Source: Microbacterium sp. Marseille-Q6648
GTDB taxonomy: Bacteria; Actinomycetota; Actinomycetes; Actinomycetales; Microbacteriaceae
DNA length: 64,000 nucleotides
Assembly: GCF_943181415.1 (NCBI RefSeq)
Contig: NZ_CALPBZ010000001.1
Span: forward strand, 930,001-994,000
Reading direction: 5' to 3'
Positions 57,589 through 64,000 of the stretch are shown piece after piece. The notes beneath the pieces are model-generated. The model was given only the letters and a program-made list of their open reading frames with translations, was not told where the DNA came from and did not search any database. The position numbers and the translations under genes were made by a program. Numbering within the stretch: the first letter of the stretch is position 1; every line of letters begins with the position of its first letter.

Positions 57589-58227
57589 TTACTCGGAAGC
57601 GGCCTCGTCGGAGGACTCCTCCGACGTCGCCGCCTCGGCGCCGGCCTCGTCCTCGTCAGCGGCGTCCTCGGGCAGCTCTTCGGCGGCCGGAACGGAGATC
57701 GCCACGATGAGCGTCTCGGGGTCGGCGGCCAGCGACGCGCCCTTGGGGAGCGTCAGCTCACCGGCGGTGATGTGCGTTCCCTCTTCGAGGCCTTCCACGT
57801 CGACCTCGACGTGCTCGGGGATGTGCATGGCCTCGACCTCGAGCAGGATGGTCTGCGCGTCGAGGTTGACGATCGTGCCGGCGAAGGACTCGCCGTGGAC
57901 GACGACGGGCACGTCGACCTGGATCTTCTCGCCCTTCTTCACCACGAGCAGGTCGATGTGCTCGATGATCTGGTGCACGGGGTCCTTCTGGACGTCCTTG
58001 ACCAGCGCGAGGTGCGAAGCGCCTTCGATGTCGAGCTCGAGCACCGCGTTCGCGCGGCGGATGAGCAGCGCGGTCTGGTGACCCGGCAGCGCGACGTGCA
58101 CCGGGTCGGTGCCGTGGCCGTAGATGACGGCGGGGATCTTGCCGGCCGCGCGAAGACGGCGGGCGAAGCCCTTGCCGAAGTTCGAGCGGACTTCGGCCTG
58201 GACCTTGGTGTCGATGTCCTGCGACAT
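57589..58227 (-). CDS. rplY: 50S ribosomal protein L25 (general stress protein Ctc type)
   Basis: 212 residues, the long form: an N-terminal 5S-rRNA-binding L25 domain (about 1-95, with [18 protein letters not shown]) and a C-terminal TL5-like beta domain (about 100-185). The last 32 residues are an acidic Ala/Glu/Asp/Ser tail with no basic residue. GAGGAG lies 6 nt before ATG 58227. A GATACC box at about 58277-58282 could be the promoter. pth follows. Confidence 0.95.
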   Translation of the reverse strand: MSQDIDTKVQAEVRSNFGKGFARRLRAAGKIPAVIYGHGTDPVHVALPGHQTALLIRRANAVLELDIEGASHLALVKDVQKDPVHQIIEHIDLLVVKKGEKIQVDVPVVVHGESFAGTIVNLDAQTILLEVEAMHIPEHVEVDVEGLEEGTHITAGELTLPKGASLAADPETLIVAISVPAAEELPEDAADEDEAGAEAATSEESSDEAASE

Positions 58228-58432
58228 GGTTCTCTCCTCGCGGGCGCGTCGGCCCGTTCTTGATCGGGCGGGGGCCCGGGGTATCAGGGGTCTGGATTCG
58301 ACTCGAACGCGAGCGCGTGAGGAACCGTGAGCCTCCACACCCTCGTCGATCACGGATGCCGCATGCGACCCTGCGGCCGATACGAGGCGTCCCTCGCCGA
58401 AGTACAGTGGGAGAGTCTACCAGCGCTGCCGG

Positions 58433-58438
58433 TACGAT
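58433..58438 (+). promoter_or_regulatory. Possible -10 box for the 40-residue membrane protein
   Basis: TACGAT about 36 nt before ATG 58474. A second candidate TACAGT lies at 58403-58408. Apart from these and the rplY leader I see nothing in 58228-58473. Confidence 0.35.
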
Positions 58439-58473
58439 GAGGAACGCACGCGAACCGGCGACGGAGGACCCCC

Positions 58474-58596
58474 ATGGAGTACGGCTTTCTTTCCCACCTT
58501 CTGCTCTGGCTGATCGGTGCGATGACGGCCGTCGGGGCCGTCCTGGCCGTCGGCGCCTTCTGGACGATGGGCCGCCAGGGCTACCGTCAGGACTGA
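58474..58596 (+). CDS. 40-residue single-pass membrane protein
   Basis: Translation MEYGFLSHLLLWLIGAM followed by TAVGAVLAVGAFWTMGRQGYRQD. One hydrophobic helix spans about residues 6-31, with a short polar C-terminus, probably inside. GGAGG lies 6 nt before the ATG, ideal spacing, which is the main support for such a short gene. It stands 81 nt before the GntR-type regulator on the same strand. Family not recognised. Confidence 0.6.
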   Translation: MEYGFLSHLLLWLIGAMTAVGAVLAVGAFWTMGRQGYRQD

Positions 58597-58676
58597 GCCG
58601 CCGCGCGCGGGTGCGCTCCGCATGTCCGGGCGCGCCGGATGCGGGGAGTCCTCGTGTTCTTCAGGAGGGGCCGATC

Positions 58677-59369
58677 ATGGCGCAGGCATCGCACGGGTCG
58701 GTCCTGGACGACCTGGGCGCCCGCATCGCCTCGGGCGAGCTCGCGCCGGGCACCGTCCTGACCCTGGCCGCGCTCGAAGACACCTATCGGGTGTCCCGGA
58801 CCGTCGTCCGCGAGGCTGTGCGCGTGCTGGAGGCGATGGGGATGCTCGCCTCGCGCCGACGGGTCGGGGTCCGGGTGCAGGACGTCTCGCAATGGAGCGC
58901 CCTCGACACGCGCCTCATCGGCTGGCAGCTGGCGGGACCGGGCCGCGATCAGCAGCTGATCGTCGTGACCGAGCTGCGCGCCGCCATCGAGCCGGTCGCC
59001 GCCAGGCTCAGCGCCCAGCGGGCCGGCGATGGCGAGCGCGCCGAGATCCTGCGTCTGGCCACCACGCTGGAGGATCTCGGCCACGACGGGCGAGGAGACA
59101 GTGAGGAATACCTCGCGGCCGACATCGCCTTCCACGATCTCATCCTGGACTCGAGCGGGAACCTCATGCTCGCTGCGGTCAAGCCCGCCATCGCGGCCGT
59201 GATCGCCGGGCGCGCGCGCCTCGGTCTCACGCCCGGCGTGCCGCACCAGGAGGCGCTGCACAACCACGTCCAGACCGCCGCCGCCATCGCCCGCGGAGAC
59301 GCCGAGGCCGCTGAGCATCACACCCGGCTCTACGTCGACGCGGTCCTGGGCGAAGTGCGCGGACGCTAG
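58677..59369 (+). CDS. GntR/FadR-family transcriptional regulator (gluconate-type)
   Basis: 230 residues. An N-terminal winged helix (about 8-70, LAALEDTYRVSRTVVREAVRVL) and a C-terminal FCD effector domain with metal residues in AADIAFHDLIL, GNLMLAAV and HNHVQTAAAIARGD. It likely represses the gluconate genes beside it and senses a sugar acid or its phosphate. AGGAGG lies about 9 nt before ATG 58677. Its TAG shares a CTAG palindrome with the stop of the convergent kinase gene. Confidence 0.92.
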   Translation: MAQASHGSVLDDLGARIASGELAPGTVLTLAALEDTYRVSRTVVREAVRVLEAMGMLASRRRVGVRVQDVSQWSALDTRLIGWQLAGPGRDQQLIVVTELRAAIEPVAARLSAQRAGDGERAEILRLATTLEDLGHDGRGDSEEYLAADIAFHDLILDSSGNLMLAAVKPAIAAVIAGRARLGLTPGVPHQEALHNHVQTAAAIARGDAEAAEHHTRLYVDAVLGEVRGR

Positions 59370-60808
59370 CGCACGAACGTCCGCTCGGTCGGCTCGGTCC
59401 GGGCGTAGTGGTCGAGGTAGCGGGCGAACCCCTCGTCGTACTGCGCGCGGCGCTCCTCTCGCGGTCTCACGATGCGCGGCTCGGACTCCTCGAGGGCCGG
59501 ATGCCGGTCGTCCAGGCCCGCGGTGCGCAGCCCCATGCGCACCGCGCCGACGACCGAGCTGTGCTGCCTAGCGGAGGTCTCCATCTCGGCGCCGAACACG
59601 TCGGCGGTCAGCTGCGTCCAGAAGGGCGACGACAGCACCCCTCCCGACAGCACGATGCGCCGGGGCGGGCCGTTGAGGGCCGTGAGCTCCTTGAAGCAGT
59701 GGAAGAGCGAGTAGACCACGCCCTCCAGCACCGACTGGTACATGTCGGCGCGGGTGTGCTCGGGCCGCAGGTCCATCAGCCCGCCGCGGCGCTGATCCTG
59801 CCAGCCGGGACTGCGCTCACCGAAGAGGAACGGCAGGAAGACCGGTGACTCACGACGGTCCGCCGACATGAGGGGCTCGATCTCGGAGTAGTCCGCCGCC
59901 TGCCCGAAGAGTCGCTCGCGCGCCCAGTCGACGCAGTTGCCGCAGCCCGAGGTGGCCGCGCCACTGAGGGCGCCCGCGGGCGAGCGGTACGACCACGTGC
60001 TGAGGGTCGGTGACAACGAGGGGTGGAGGGTCGAGAAGCGCAGCGCACCGCTGGTGCCCATGGAGAACGTCATGTCGCCGGGGGCGGTGGCGAGGTCTCC
60101 GACCTGGCTGAGACCGCCGTCGGGTCCCGGCGTGAGGACGGGGATGCCGGCTCGCACGCCCAGCAGGATCGCGGCGTCGTCCCGCAGTGGCGCGGTGTCG
60201 GTGACGGCGCGGAGCTCCGGCAGGCGCACGCCCGACAGGTCGAAGCGCGAGATCACCTCCTCGTCCCAGTCGGCGGTGTGGGCGTTGAGCAGGCCCGTAC
60301 CGGACGCCAGCGACGGGTTCGTCCACGTCCGGCCCGTCATGCGCGCGAAGATGAGGCTGGGCTGGTCCAGCGCGAGCAGCCCGTCGAGGGACTGCCCGCG
60401 CTCCCGCAGATGGAGCAGCTTGAAGACGGGGTACACCGCGTTGACCATGCACCCGGTGCGCTCGTAGAACCACCAGGTGAAGGCCTCGTCGGCGCGCAGC
60501 CGCGCGCACAGGTCCTGGGCGCCGGTGTACGGCCACTCCATCACCGGCGTCACGGCGGAGAGGTCGTCGTGGCGCAGCGTCAGCCCGTGCCACGTGCTGC
60601 TGAGGACGATCATGTCAACGTCCTGTCCCGCTGCGCTCTCGCGTCCGAGCGCCATCGTCTGGGTGTAGATCGCGTCGCCGTCCCGCACGGCGGCATCGGG
60701 GCCTGCCACCTCGAAGCGGCGGGCGCGCACCGTGGAGAGCCCGCTGTCGGTGTCGAACAGCATCGCCTTGGCCGAGGTGGTGCTCGCCTCGAGCGCGAGA
60801 ATGATCAT
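59366..60808 (-). CDS. FGGY-family carbohydrate kinase, probable gluconokinase
   Basis: 480 residues with two actin-like ATPase halves. The N-terminal phosphate loop is IILALEASTTSAKAMLFD, the catalytic Asp region GLLNAHTADWDEE, and the C-terminal adenosine loop RRIVLSGGVLSSPFWTQL. Neighbouring KDPG aldolase and 6-phosphogluconate dehydrogenase point to gluconate as substrate. A candidate GntR-type operator overlaps its first codons (ATGATCATT). It is divergent from eda. ATG 60820 is an alternative start. Confidence 0.9.
   Translation of the reverse strand: MIILALEASTTSAKAMLFDTDSGLSTVRARRFEVAGPDAAVRDGDAIYTQTMALGRESAAGQDVDMIVLSSTWHGLTLRHDDLSAVTPVMEWPYTGAQDLCARLRADEAFTWWFYERTGCMVNAVYPVFKLLHLRERGQSLDGLLALDQPSLIFARMTGRTWTNPSLASGTGLLNAHTADWDEEVISRFDLSGVRLPELRAVTDTAPLRDDAAILLGVRAGIPVLTPGPDGGLSQVGDLATAPGDMTFSMGTSGALRFSTLHPSLSPTLSTWSYRSPAGALSGAATSGCGNCVDWARERLFGQAADYSEIEPLMSADRRESPVFLPFLFGERSPGWQDQRRGGLMDLRPEHTRADMYQSVLEGVVYSLFHCFKELTALNGPPRRIVLSGGVLSSPFWTQLTADVFGAEMETSARQHSSVVGAVRMGLRTAGLDDRHPALEESEPRIVRPREERRAQYDEGFARYLDHYARTEPTERTFVR
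60800..60808 (-). promoter_or_regulatory. Operator half-pair at the kinase start codon
   Basis: ATGATCATT on the minus strand forms the first three codons of the kinase gene. The same 9-mer occurs on the plus strand at 60870-60878. Confidence 0.5.
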
Positions 60809-60863
60809 GCATCGCCCCATCGTCGGAGTGGTCGTGCGTCGACGCGTCGCGGTCGCGCACCCC

Positions 60864-60878
60864 AATGATATGATCATT
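60864..60878 (+). promoter_or_regulatory. Palindromic operator between the kinase gene and eda
   Basis: AATGAT-ATG-ATCATT, a perfect 6-bp inverted repeat with 3-nt centre in an otherwise GC-rich spacer. Size and symmetry suit a FadR/GntR dimer. Confidence 0.6.
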
Positions 60879-60914
60879 CCGCATGGCGCGGGGAAGCGCC
60901 GACGGAAGGCAGCG

Positions 60915-61565
60915 ATGAACGACATCCTCGAACTACTGGGCGCGCACCGTATCGTCCCGGTCGTCACAGCGCACACCGCCCGGCAGGGCGCCGACATCGC
61001 CGCCGCACTGGCGGAGGGCGGGCTTCCCGTCGCCGAGATCACCTTCCGCACCCCCGCAGCCGCCGAAGCCATCGCCGCGGCCGTGCGCGAGCGACCCGAC
61101 GTCCTCGTGGGCGCCGGCACCGTCATCCGCCCCGAACAGGTCGACCAGGCCGTCGCCGCCGGCGCCCGGTTCATCGTGTCGCCCGGCACCAGCCGCGCCG
61201 TCATCGATCGCTGCGGATCGCTCGGCATCCCGGTCCTTCCGGGCGCGGTGACCGCGACCGAGATCCAGGCCGCGCTGGAGGCGGGGGCCCGCGTGCTCAA
61301 GTTCTTCCCCGCCGAGGCCTCCGGCGGGGCATCCGCCCTCCGCGCCCTGGCCGCCCCGTTCGGCGACGTCGGATTCGTCCCCACCGGCGGCATCGGCCCC
61401 GACACCCTCGCCGCGTACCTGTCGATCCCGCAGGTGCGCGCGGTAGGCGGCTCGTGGATGCTGCCCGCGGACGCCGTGCGCGACGGCGACTGGGCACGCG
61501 TGACCGGGCTGACGAAGGATGCCGTCACACAAGCCGAGGCGCTCGGCACCGTCGCGCTACGCTGA
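60915..61565 (+). CDS. eda: KDPG/KHG aldolase
   Basis: 216 residues, class I aldolase cleaving 2-keto-3-deoxy-6-phosphogluconate to pyruvate and glyceraldehyde-3-phosphate. Catalytic Glu 41 (VAEITFRT), phosphate loop VGAGTVIRPEQ, and Schiff-base Lys 129 (VLKFFPAE). No 6-phosphogluconate dehydratase (edd) gene is in the window. GGAAGGCAGCG precedes ATG 60915. It is divergent from the kinase and shares the operator region. Confidence 0.95.
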   Translation: MNDILELLGAHRIVPVVTAHTARQGADIAAALAEGGLPVAEITFRTPAAAEAIAAAVRERPDVLVGAGTVIRPEQVDQAVAAGARFIVSPGTSRAVIDRCGSLGIPVLPGAVTATEIQAALEAGARVLKFFPAEASGGASALRALAAPFGDVGFVPTGGIGPDTLAAYLSIPQVRAVGGSWMLPADAVRDGDWARVTGLTKDAVTQAEALGTVALR

Positions 61566-61648
61566 ACCCCGCGGCGGGGCTCTCACAATCCCCCCACGCG
61601 TCCGGTGAGCCTCCCGCCCTCACCCCGTAACACGGACGCGTCAGAATC

Positions 61649-61654
61649 TAGGCT
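61649..61654 (+). promoter_or_regulatory. -10 box for gnd
   Basis: TAGGCT about 26 nt before GTG 61680, giving a short leader that includes AGGAG. Confidence 0.5.
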
Positions 61655-61679
61655 TGAAGGCACGACGACAGGAGTGTGT

Positions 61680-63173
61680 GTGACTGAGGCATCGAGGACC
61701 GAGGCAACGAGGACCGAGGCGACCGGGTCGGAGGCGACCGCGAACATCGGCGTGGTCGGGCTCGCGGTGATGGGGTCCAACCTCGCCCGCAACCTGGCCT
61801 CGCGCGAGGGCAACACGGTGGCGGTCTACAACCGCAGCCGCGAGAAGACCGACACGCTGGTCGCCGAGCACCCCGAGGCGGAGTTCGTGCCGGCGTTCTC
61901 GTACGAGGAGTTCGCCGCGACCCTCGCCAAGCCCCGCACGGCCATCATCATGGTCAAGGCCGGCCGGCCCACCGACGCGGTCATCGACTCGCTCCTCGAG
62001 GTCTTCGAGCCCGGCGACATCATCGTCGACGGCGGCAACGCGCTGTTCACCGACACCATCCGCCGTGAGAAGGCCGTCCGCGAGACCGGGGTGAACTTCG
62101 TCGGCGCCGGCATCTCGGGCGGCGAGGAGGGCGCGCTCCTCGGGCCGTCGATCATGCCCGGCGGGTCCGACGAGTCCTGGGTGACGCTCGGCCCGATCCT
62201 GAAATCCATCGCCGCCGTCGCCGAGGGCGAGCCCTGCGTCACGCACGTCGGTCACGATGGCGCGGGTCATTTCGTGAAGATGGTGCACAACGGCATCGAG
62301 TACGCCGACATGCAGCTCATCGCCGAGGCGTACGACCTCATCCGTCGCGGCACCGGCAAGAGCCCCGCCGAGATCGCCGACGTCTTCGCCGAGTGGAACG
62401 GCGGCGAGCTGGAGTCGTACCTCATCGAGATCACCGCCGAGGTGCTCCGCCAGATCGACGCGGAGACAGGCTCGCCGCTGGTCGATGTCATCCTCGACCA
62501 GGCCGGCGCCAAGGGCACGGGCGCCTGGACCGTGCAGACCGCTCTCAATCTCGGAGTGCCCGTCTCGGGCATCGCCGAGGCGGTGTTCGCCCGGTCGCTG
62601 TCCAGCCACCCCGAGCAGCGCGAGGTCTCGCGCGACCTCCCCGGTGCCGCTGAGCCGCTGGCGATCTCGGACGCCGACGCCTTCATCGAGGACGTCCGCC
62701 TGGCGCTGTACGCGTCGAAGATCGTCGCCTACAGCCAGGGATTCGACGAGATCCGCGCCGGTGCCGCCGAGTACGACTGGACCATCGACCTCGGAGCGGT
62801 CTCGAAGATCTGGCGTGGCGGCTGCATCATCCGCGCGCAGTTCCTCAACCGCATCGCCGAGGCCTACCAGGACACCCCCGACCTGCCGGTGCTGCTGGCC
62901 GCGCCGTACTTCGTCGAGGCACTGGGACGCGCGCAGGGCGCGTGGCGCCGCATCGTGCAGCTCGCTGCGGGCGCCGGCATCCCCGCCCCCGCGTTCTCGT
63001 CGTCGCTGGCGTACTACGACGGCCTGCGGGCCGAGCGGCTGCCCGCCGCTCTCGTGCAGGGCCAGCGCGACTTCTTCGGTGCGCACACTTACAAGCGCAT
63101 CGACAAGGAAGGCACCTTCCACACGCAGTGGTCGGGCGACCGCACCGAGATCGAGGCCGAAGACACCCACTGA
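61680..63173 (+). CDS. gnd: 6-phosphogluconate dehydrogenase (decarboxylating)
   Basis: 497 residues. NADP fold IGVVGLAVMGSNLARNLA, catalytic region GAGISGGEEGALLGPSIMPGG cut into pieces, Lys/Asn motif HFVKMVHNGIEYADMQ, and C-terminal DFFGAHTYKRID with HTQW. It oxidises 6-phosphogluconate to ribulose-5-phosphate. Residues 2-21 are four pentapeptide repeats (TEASR, TEATR, TEATG, SEATA) ahead of the normal N-terminus. A perfect 17-bp terminator follows. Confidence 0.97.
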   Translation: MTEASRTEATRTEATGSEATANIGVVGLAVMGSNLARNLASREGNTVAVYNRSREKTDTLVAEHPEAEFVPAFSYEEFAATLAKPRTAIIMVKAGRPTDAVIDSLLEVFEPGDIIVDGGNALFTDTIRREKAVRETGVNFVGAGISGGEEGALLGPSIMPGGSDESWVTLGPILKSIAAVAEGEPCVTHVGHDGAGHFVKMVHNGIEYADMQLIAEAYDLIRRGTGKSPAEIADVFAEWNGGELESYLIEITAEVLRQIDAETGSPLVDVILDQAGAKGTGAWTVQTALNLGVPVSGIAEAVFARSLSSHPEQREVSRDLPGAAEPLAISDADAFIEDVRLALYASKIVAYSQGFDEIRAGAAEYDWTIDLGAVSKIWRGGCIIRAQFLNRIAEAYQDTPDLPVLLAAPYFVEALGRAQGAWRRIVQLAAGAGIPAPAFSSSLAYYDGLRAERLPAALVQGQRDFFGAHTYKRIDKEGTFHTQWSGDRTEIEAEDTH

Positions 63174-63192
63174 CGCCGTTCCGGCGCACCGG

Positions 63193-63226
63193 CGAAGGGC
63201 GGACTCCCCGGGGAGTCCGCCCTTCG
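63193..63226 (+). terminator. Terminator after gnd
   Basis: Perfect 17-bp inverted repeat (63193-63209/63210-63226), directly after the gene; no T-run. Confidence 0.8.
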
Positions 63227-63242
63227 CGTCGGCCGTCCCGCG

Positions 63243-63248
63243 TAGAGT
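63243..63248 (+). promoter_or_regulatory. -10 box for the epimerase gene
   Basis: TAGAGT, 8 nt before ATG 63257. Confidence 0.5.
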
Positions 63249-63256
63249 CGGGTCGC

Positions 63257-64000
63257 ATGACGGTCAGACGCATCCTGTACATCGGCGGCACCGGCACCAT
63301 CAGCGCGGCGTGCGTACGACGCTCCGTCGCCGCCGGCGACGAGGTGTTCGTCCTCAACCGCGGCAGCGGACGACGCGACATCCCGCAGGAGGTGCGACGG
63401 CTCGAAGCCGACGTGCGCGACCCCGACGCCGTGCGGGCCGCCGTCGGGTCGGAGGAGTTCGACGTCGTCGCGGACTTCCTGTCATTCACCCCCGAGCATG
63501 TGACCGACCTGCTGTCGAGCATCGAGGGCGCCTGCGGGCAGTACGTGTTCGTCAGTTCCGCCTCGGCGTACGACAAACCGCCCAGACTGCTCCCGGTGAC
63601 CGAGTCCACGCCGCTGCGCAACCCCTTCTGGAAGTACTCCCGCGACAAGATCGCGTGCGAGGACCTCCTGGTCGCCGCCTACCGCGACCGGGGACTGCCC
63701 GTCACCATCGTCCGCCCCTCGCACACATACGACGAGCAGATGCTCCCGACCCTCGGCGGCTGGACCGACATCGCGCGCATGCGGGCGGGGGCACCGGTGA
63801 TCGTGCACGGAGACGGGACGAGCCTGTGGACGATCACCCACAGCGACGACGTCGCCGTGGCCTTCACGGGACTGCTGGGACACCCCGCCGCGATCGGCGA
63901 AGCCTTCACCCTCACGGGCACCCACGCCCCCACGTGGAATCAGATCTACACCTGGCTGGCCGAAGCCGCCGGAGTCCCCGGGCCCGACCTCGTGCACGTC
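63257..64000 (+). CDS. NAD-dependent epimerase/dehydratase (extended SDR), 3' truncated
   Basis: The first 248 codons are present; the frame is open at the window end. The Rossmann start is ILYIGGTGTISAACV, the strand-4 motif is YVFVSSASAY, and the YxxxK pair is in WKYSRDKIACE. The glycine pattern ends in Ser rather than Gly (GGTGTIS), as in atypical SDRs close to the chloroplast RNA-binding and reductase-like group. Substrate unknown. It follows the gnd terminator and has its own leaderless-type box. Confidence 0.85.
   Translation, partial: MTVRRILYIGGTGTISAACVRRSVAAGDEVFVLNRGSGRRDIPQEVRRLEADVRDPDAVRAAVGSEEFDVVADFLSFTPEHVTDLLSSIEGACGQYVFVSSASAYDKPPRLLPVTESTPLRNPFWKYSRDKIACEDLLVAAYRDRGLPVTIVRPSHTYDEQMLPTLGGWTDIARMRAGAPVIVHGDGTSLWTITHSDDVAVAFTGLLGHPAAIGEAFTLTGTHAPTWNQIYTWLAEAAGVPGPDLVHV

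Noticed and set aside
61567-61579. Terminator after eda (CCCCGC/GCGGGG)
   Set aside because: The arms leave only one base for the loop, so a stable hairpin of this exact form is not possible.

Overview
The window is chromosomal DNA of a high-GC (roughly 68-70 %) actinobacterium. Gene content points to the family Microbacteriaceae, most likely Microbacterium: a DUF7882-type small protein, DUF4245, DUF4307 and DUF501 proteins, the eno-ftsB-DUF501 order, and many leaderless genes with a TAnnnT box 6-8 nt before an ATG or GTG. The genus is inferred from gene content, not from a marker gene. I see no integrase, transposase, prophage, CRISPR array or defence island. It is a mostly housekeeping, densely packed segment with 66 protein-coding loci and one tRNA. 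No gene-free stretch exceeds 300 bases; the longest are 13452-13734 (terminator plus a tandem hairpin repeat) and 58228-58473 (promoter-like boxes only).

Layout. 1-9.5 kb: end of a c-di-GMP synthase, a DUF7882/AraC pair, a SWEET-like membrane protein, a cyclase-fold protein, an aldo/keto reductase divergent from a LysR-HTH miniprotein, a probably inactive alpha/beta hydrolase next to ychF, two methyltransferases and a DnaQ-type exonuclease. 9.5-18.3 kb: rmuC, divergent glpX/fba (gluconeogenesis/glycolysis), a MOSC protein, ispH, and the xseA-xseB-DUF4245-carbonic anhydrase run. 19-23.6 kb: fumC, a two-component system and a frameshifted secreted-protein gene. 23.7-36 kb: phoH, an aminotransferase, uppS, a hemolysin-III protein, greA, ilvA, an AI-2E transporter, two AlkX/YcaQ-like proteins and lemA. 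36-46.5 kb, mostly minus strand: tRNA-Leu(UAA), NDH-2, a mycosin-like protease, DUF501, an FtsB-like protein, enolase, an O-methyltransferase, an SGNH hydrolase, an APC permease, and nhaA-mazG-hisS. 47.7-58.6 kb: ppc, gdhA, mfd, pth, rplY. 58.6-64 kb: a gluconate cluster (GntR regulator, gluconokinase, KDPG aldolase, 6-phosphogluconate dehydrogenase), then the start of an extended-SDR epimerase gene.

Much of the window serves central carbon metabolism (GlpX, FBA, enolase, FumC, PEP carboxylase, gluconate genes) and nitrogen assimilation (GdhA). DNA maintenance is also well represented (XseAB, RmuC, Mfd, AlkX-like, MazG). The less ordinary signals are a palindromic element lying in frame inside mazG, two tandem 83-bp hairpin units after fba, a paired ATGATCATT operator in the gluconate cluster, a repeat-bearing nhaA leader, degenerate active sites in an alpha/beta hydrolase and an AlkX paralog, and the window-wide leaderless start pattern, which also fixes many start codons.
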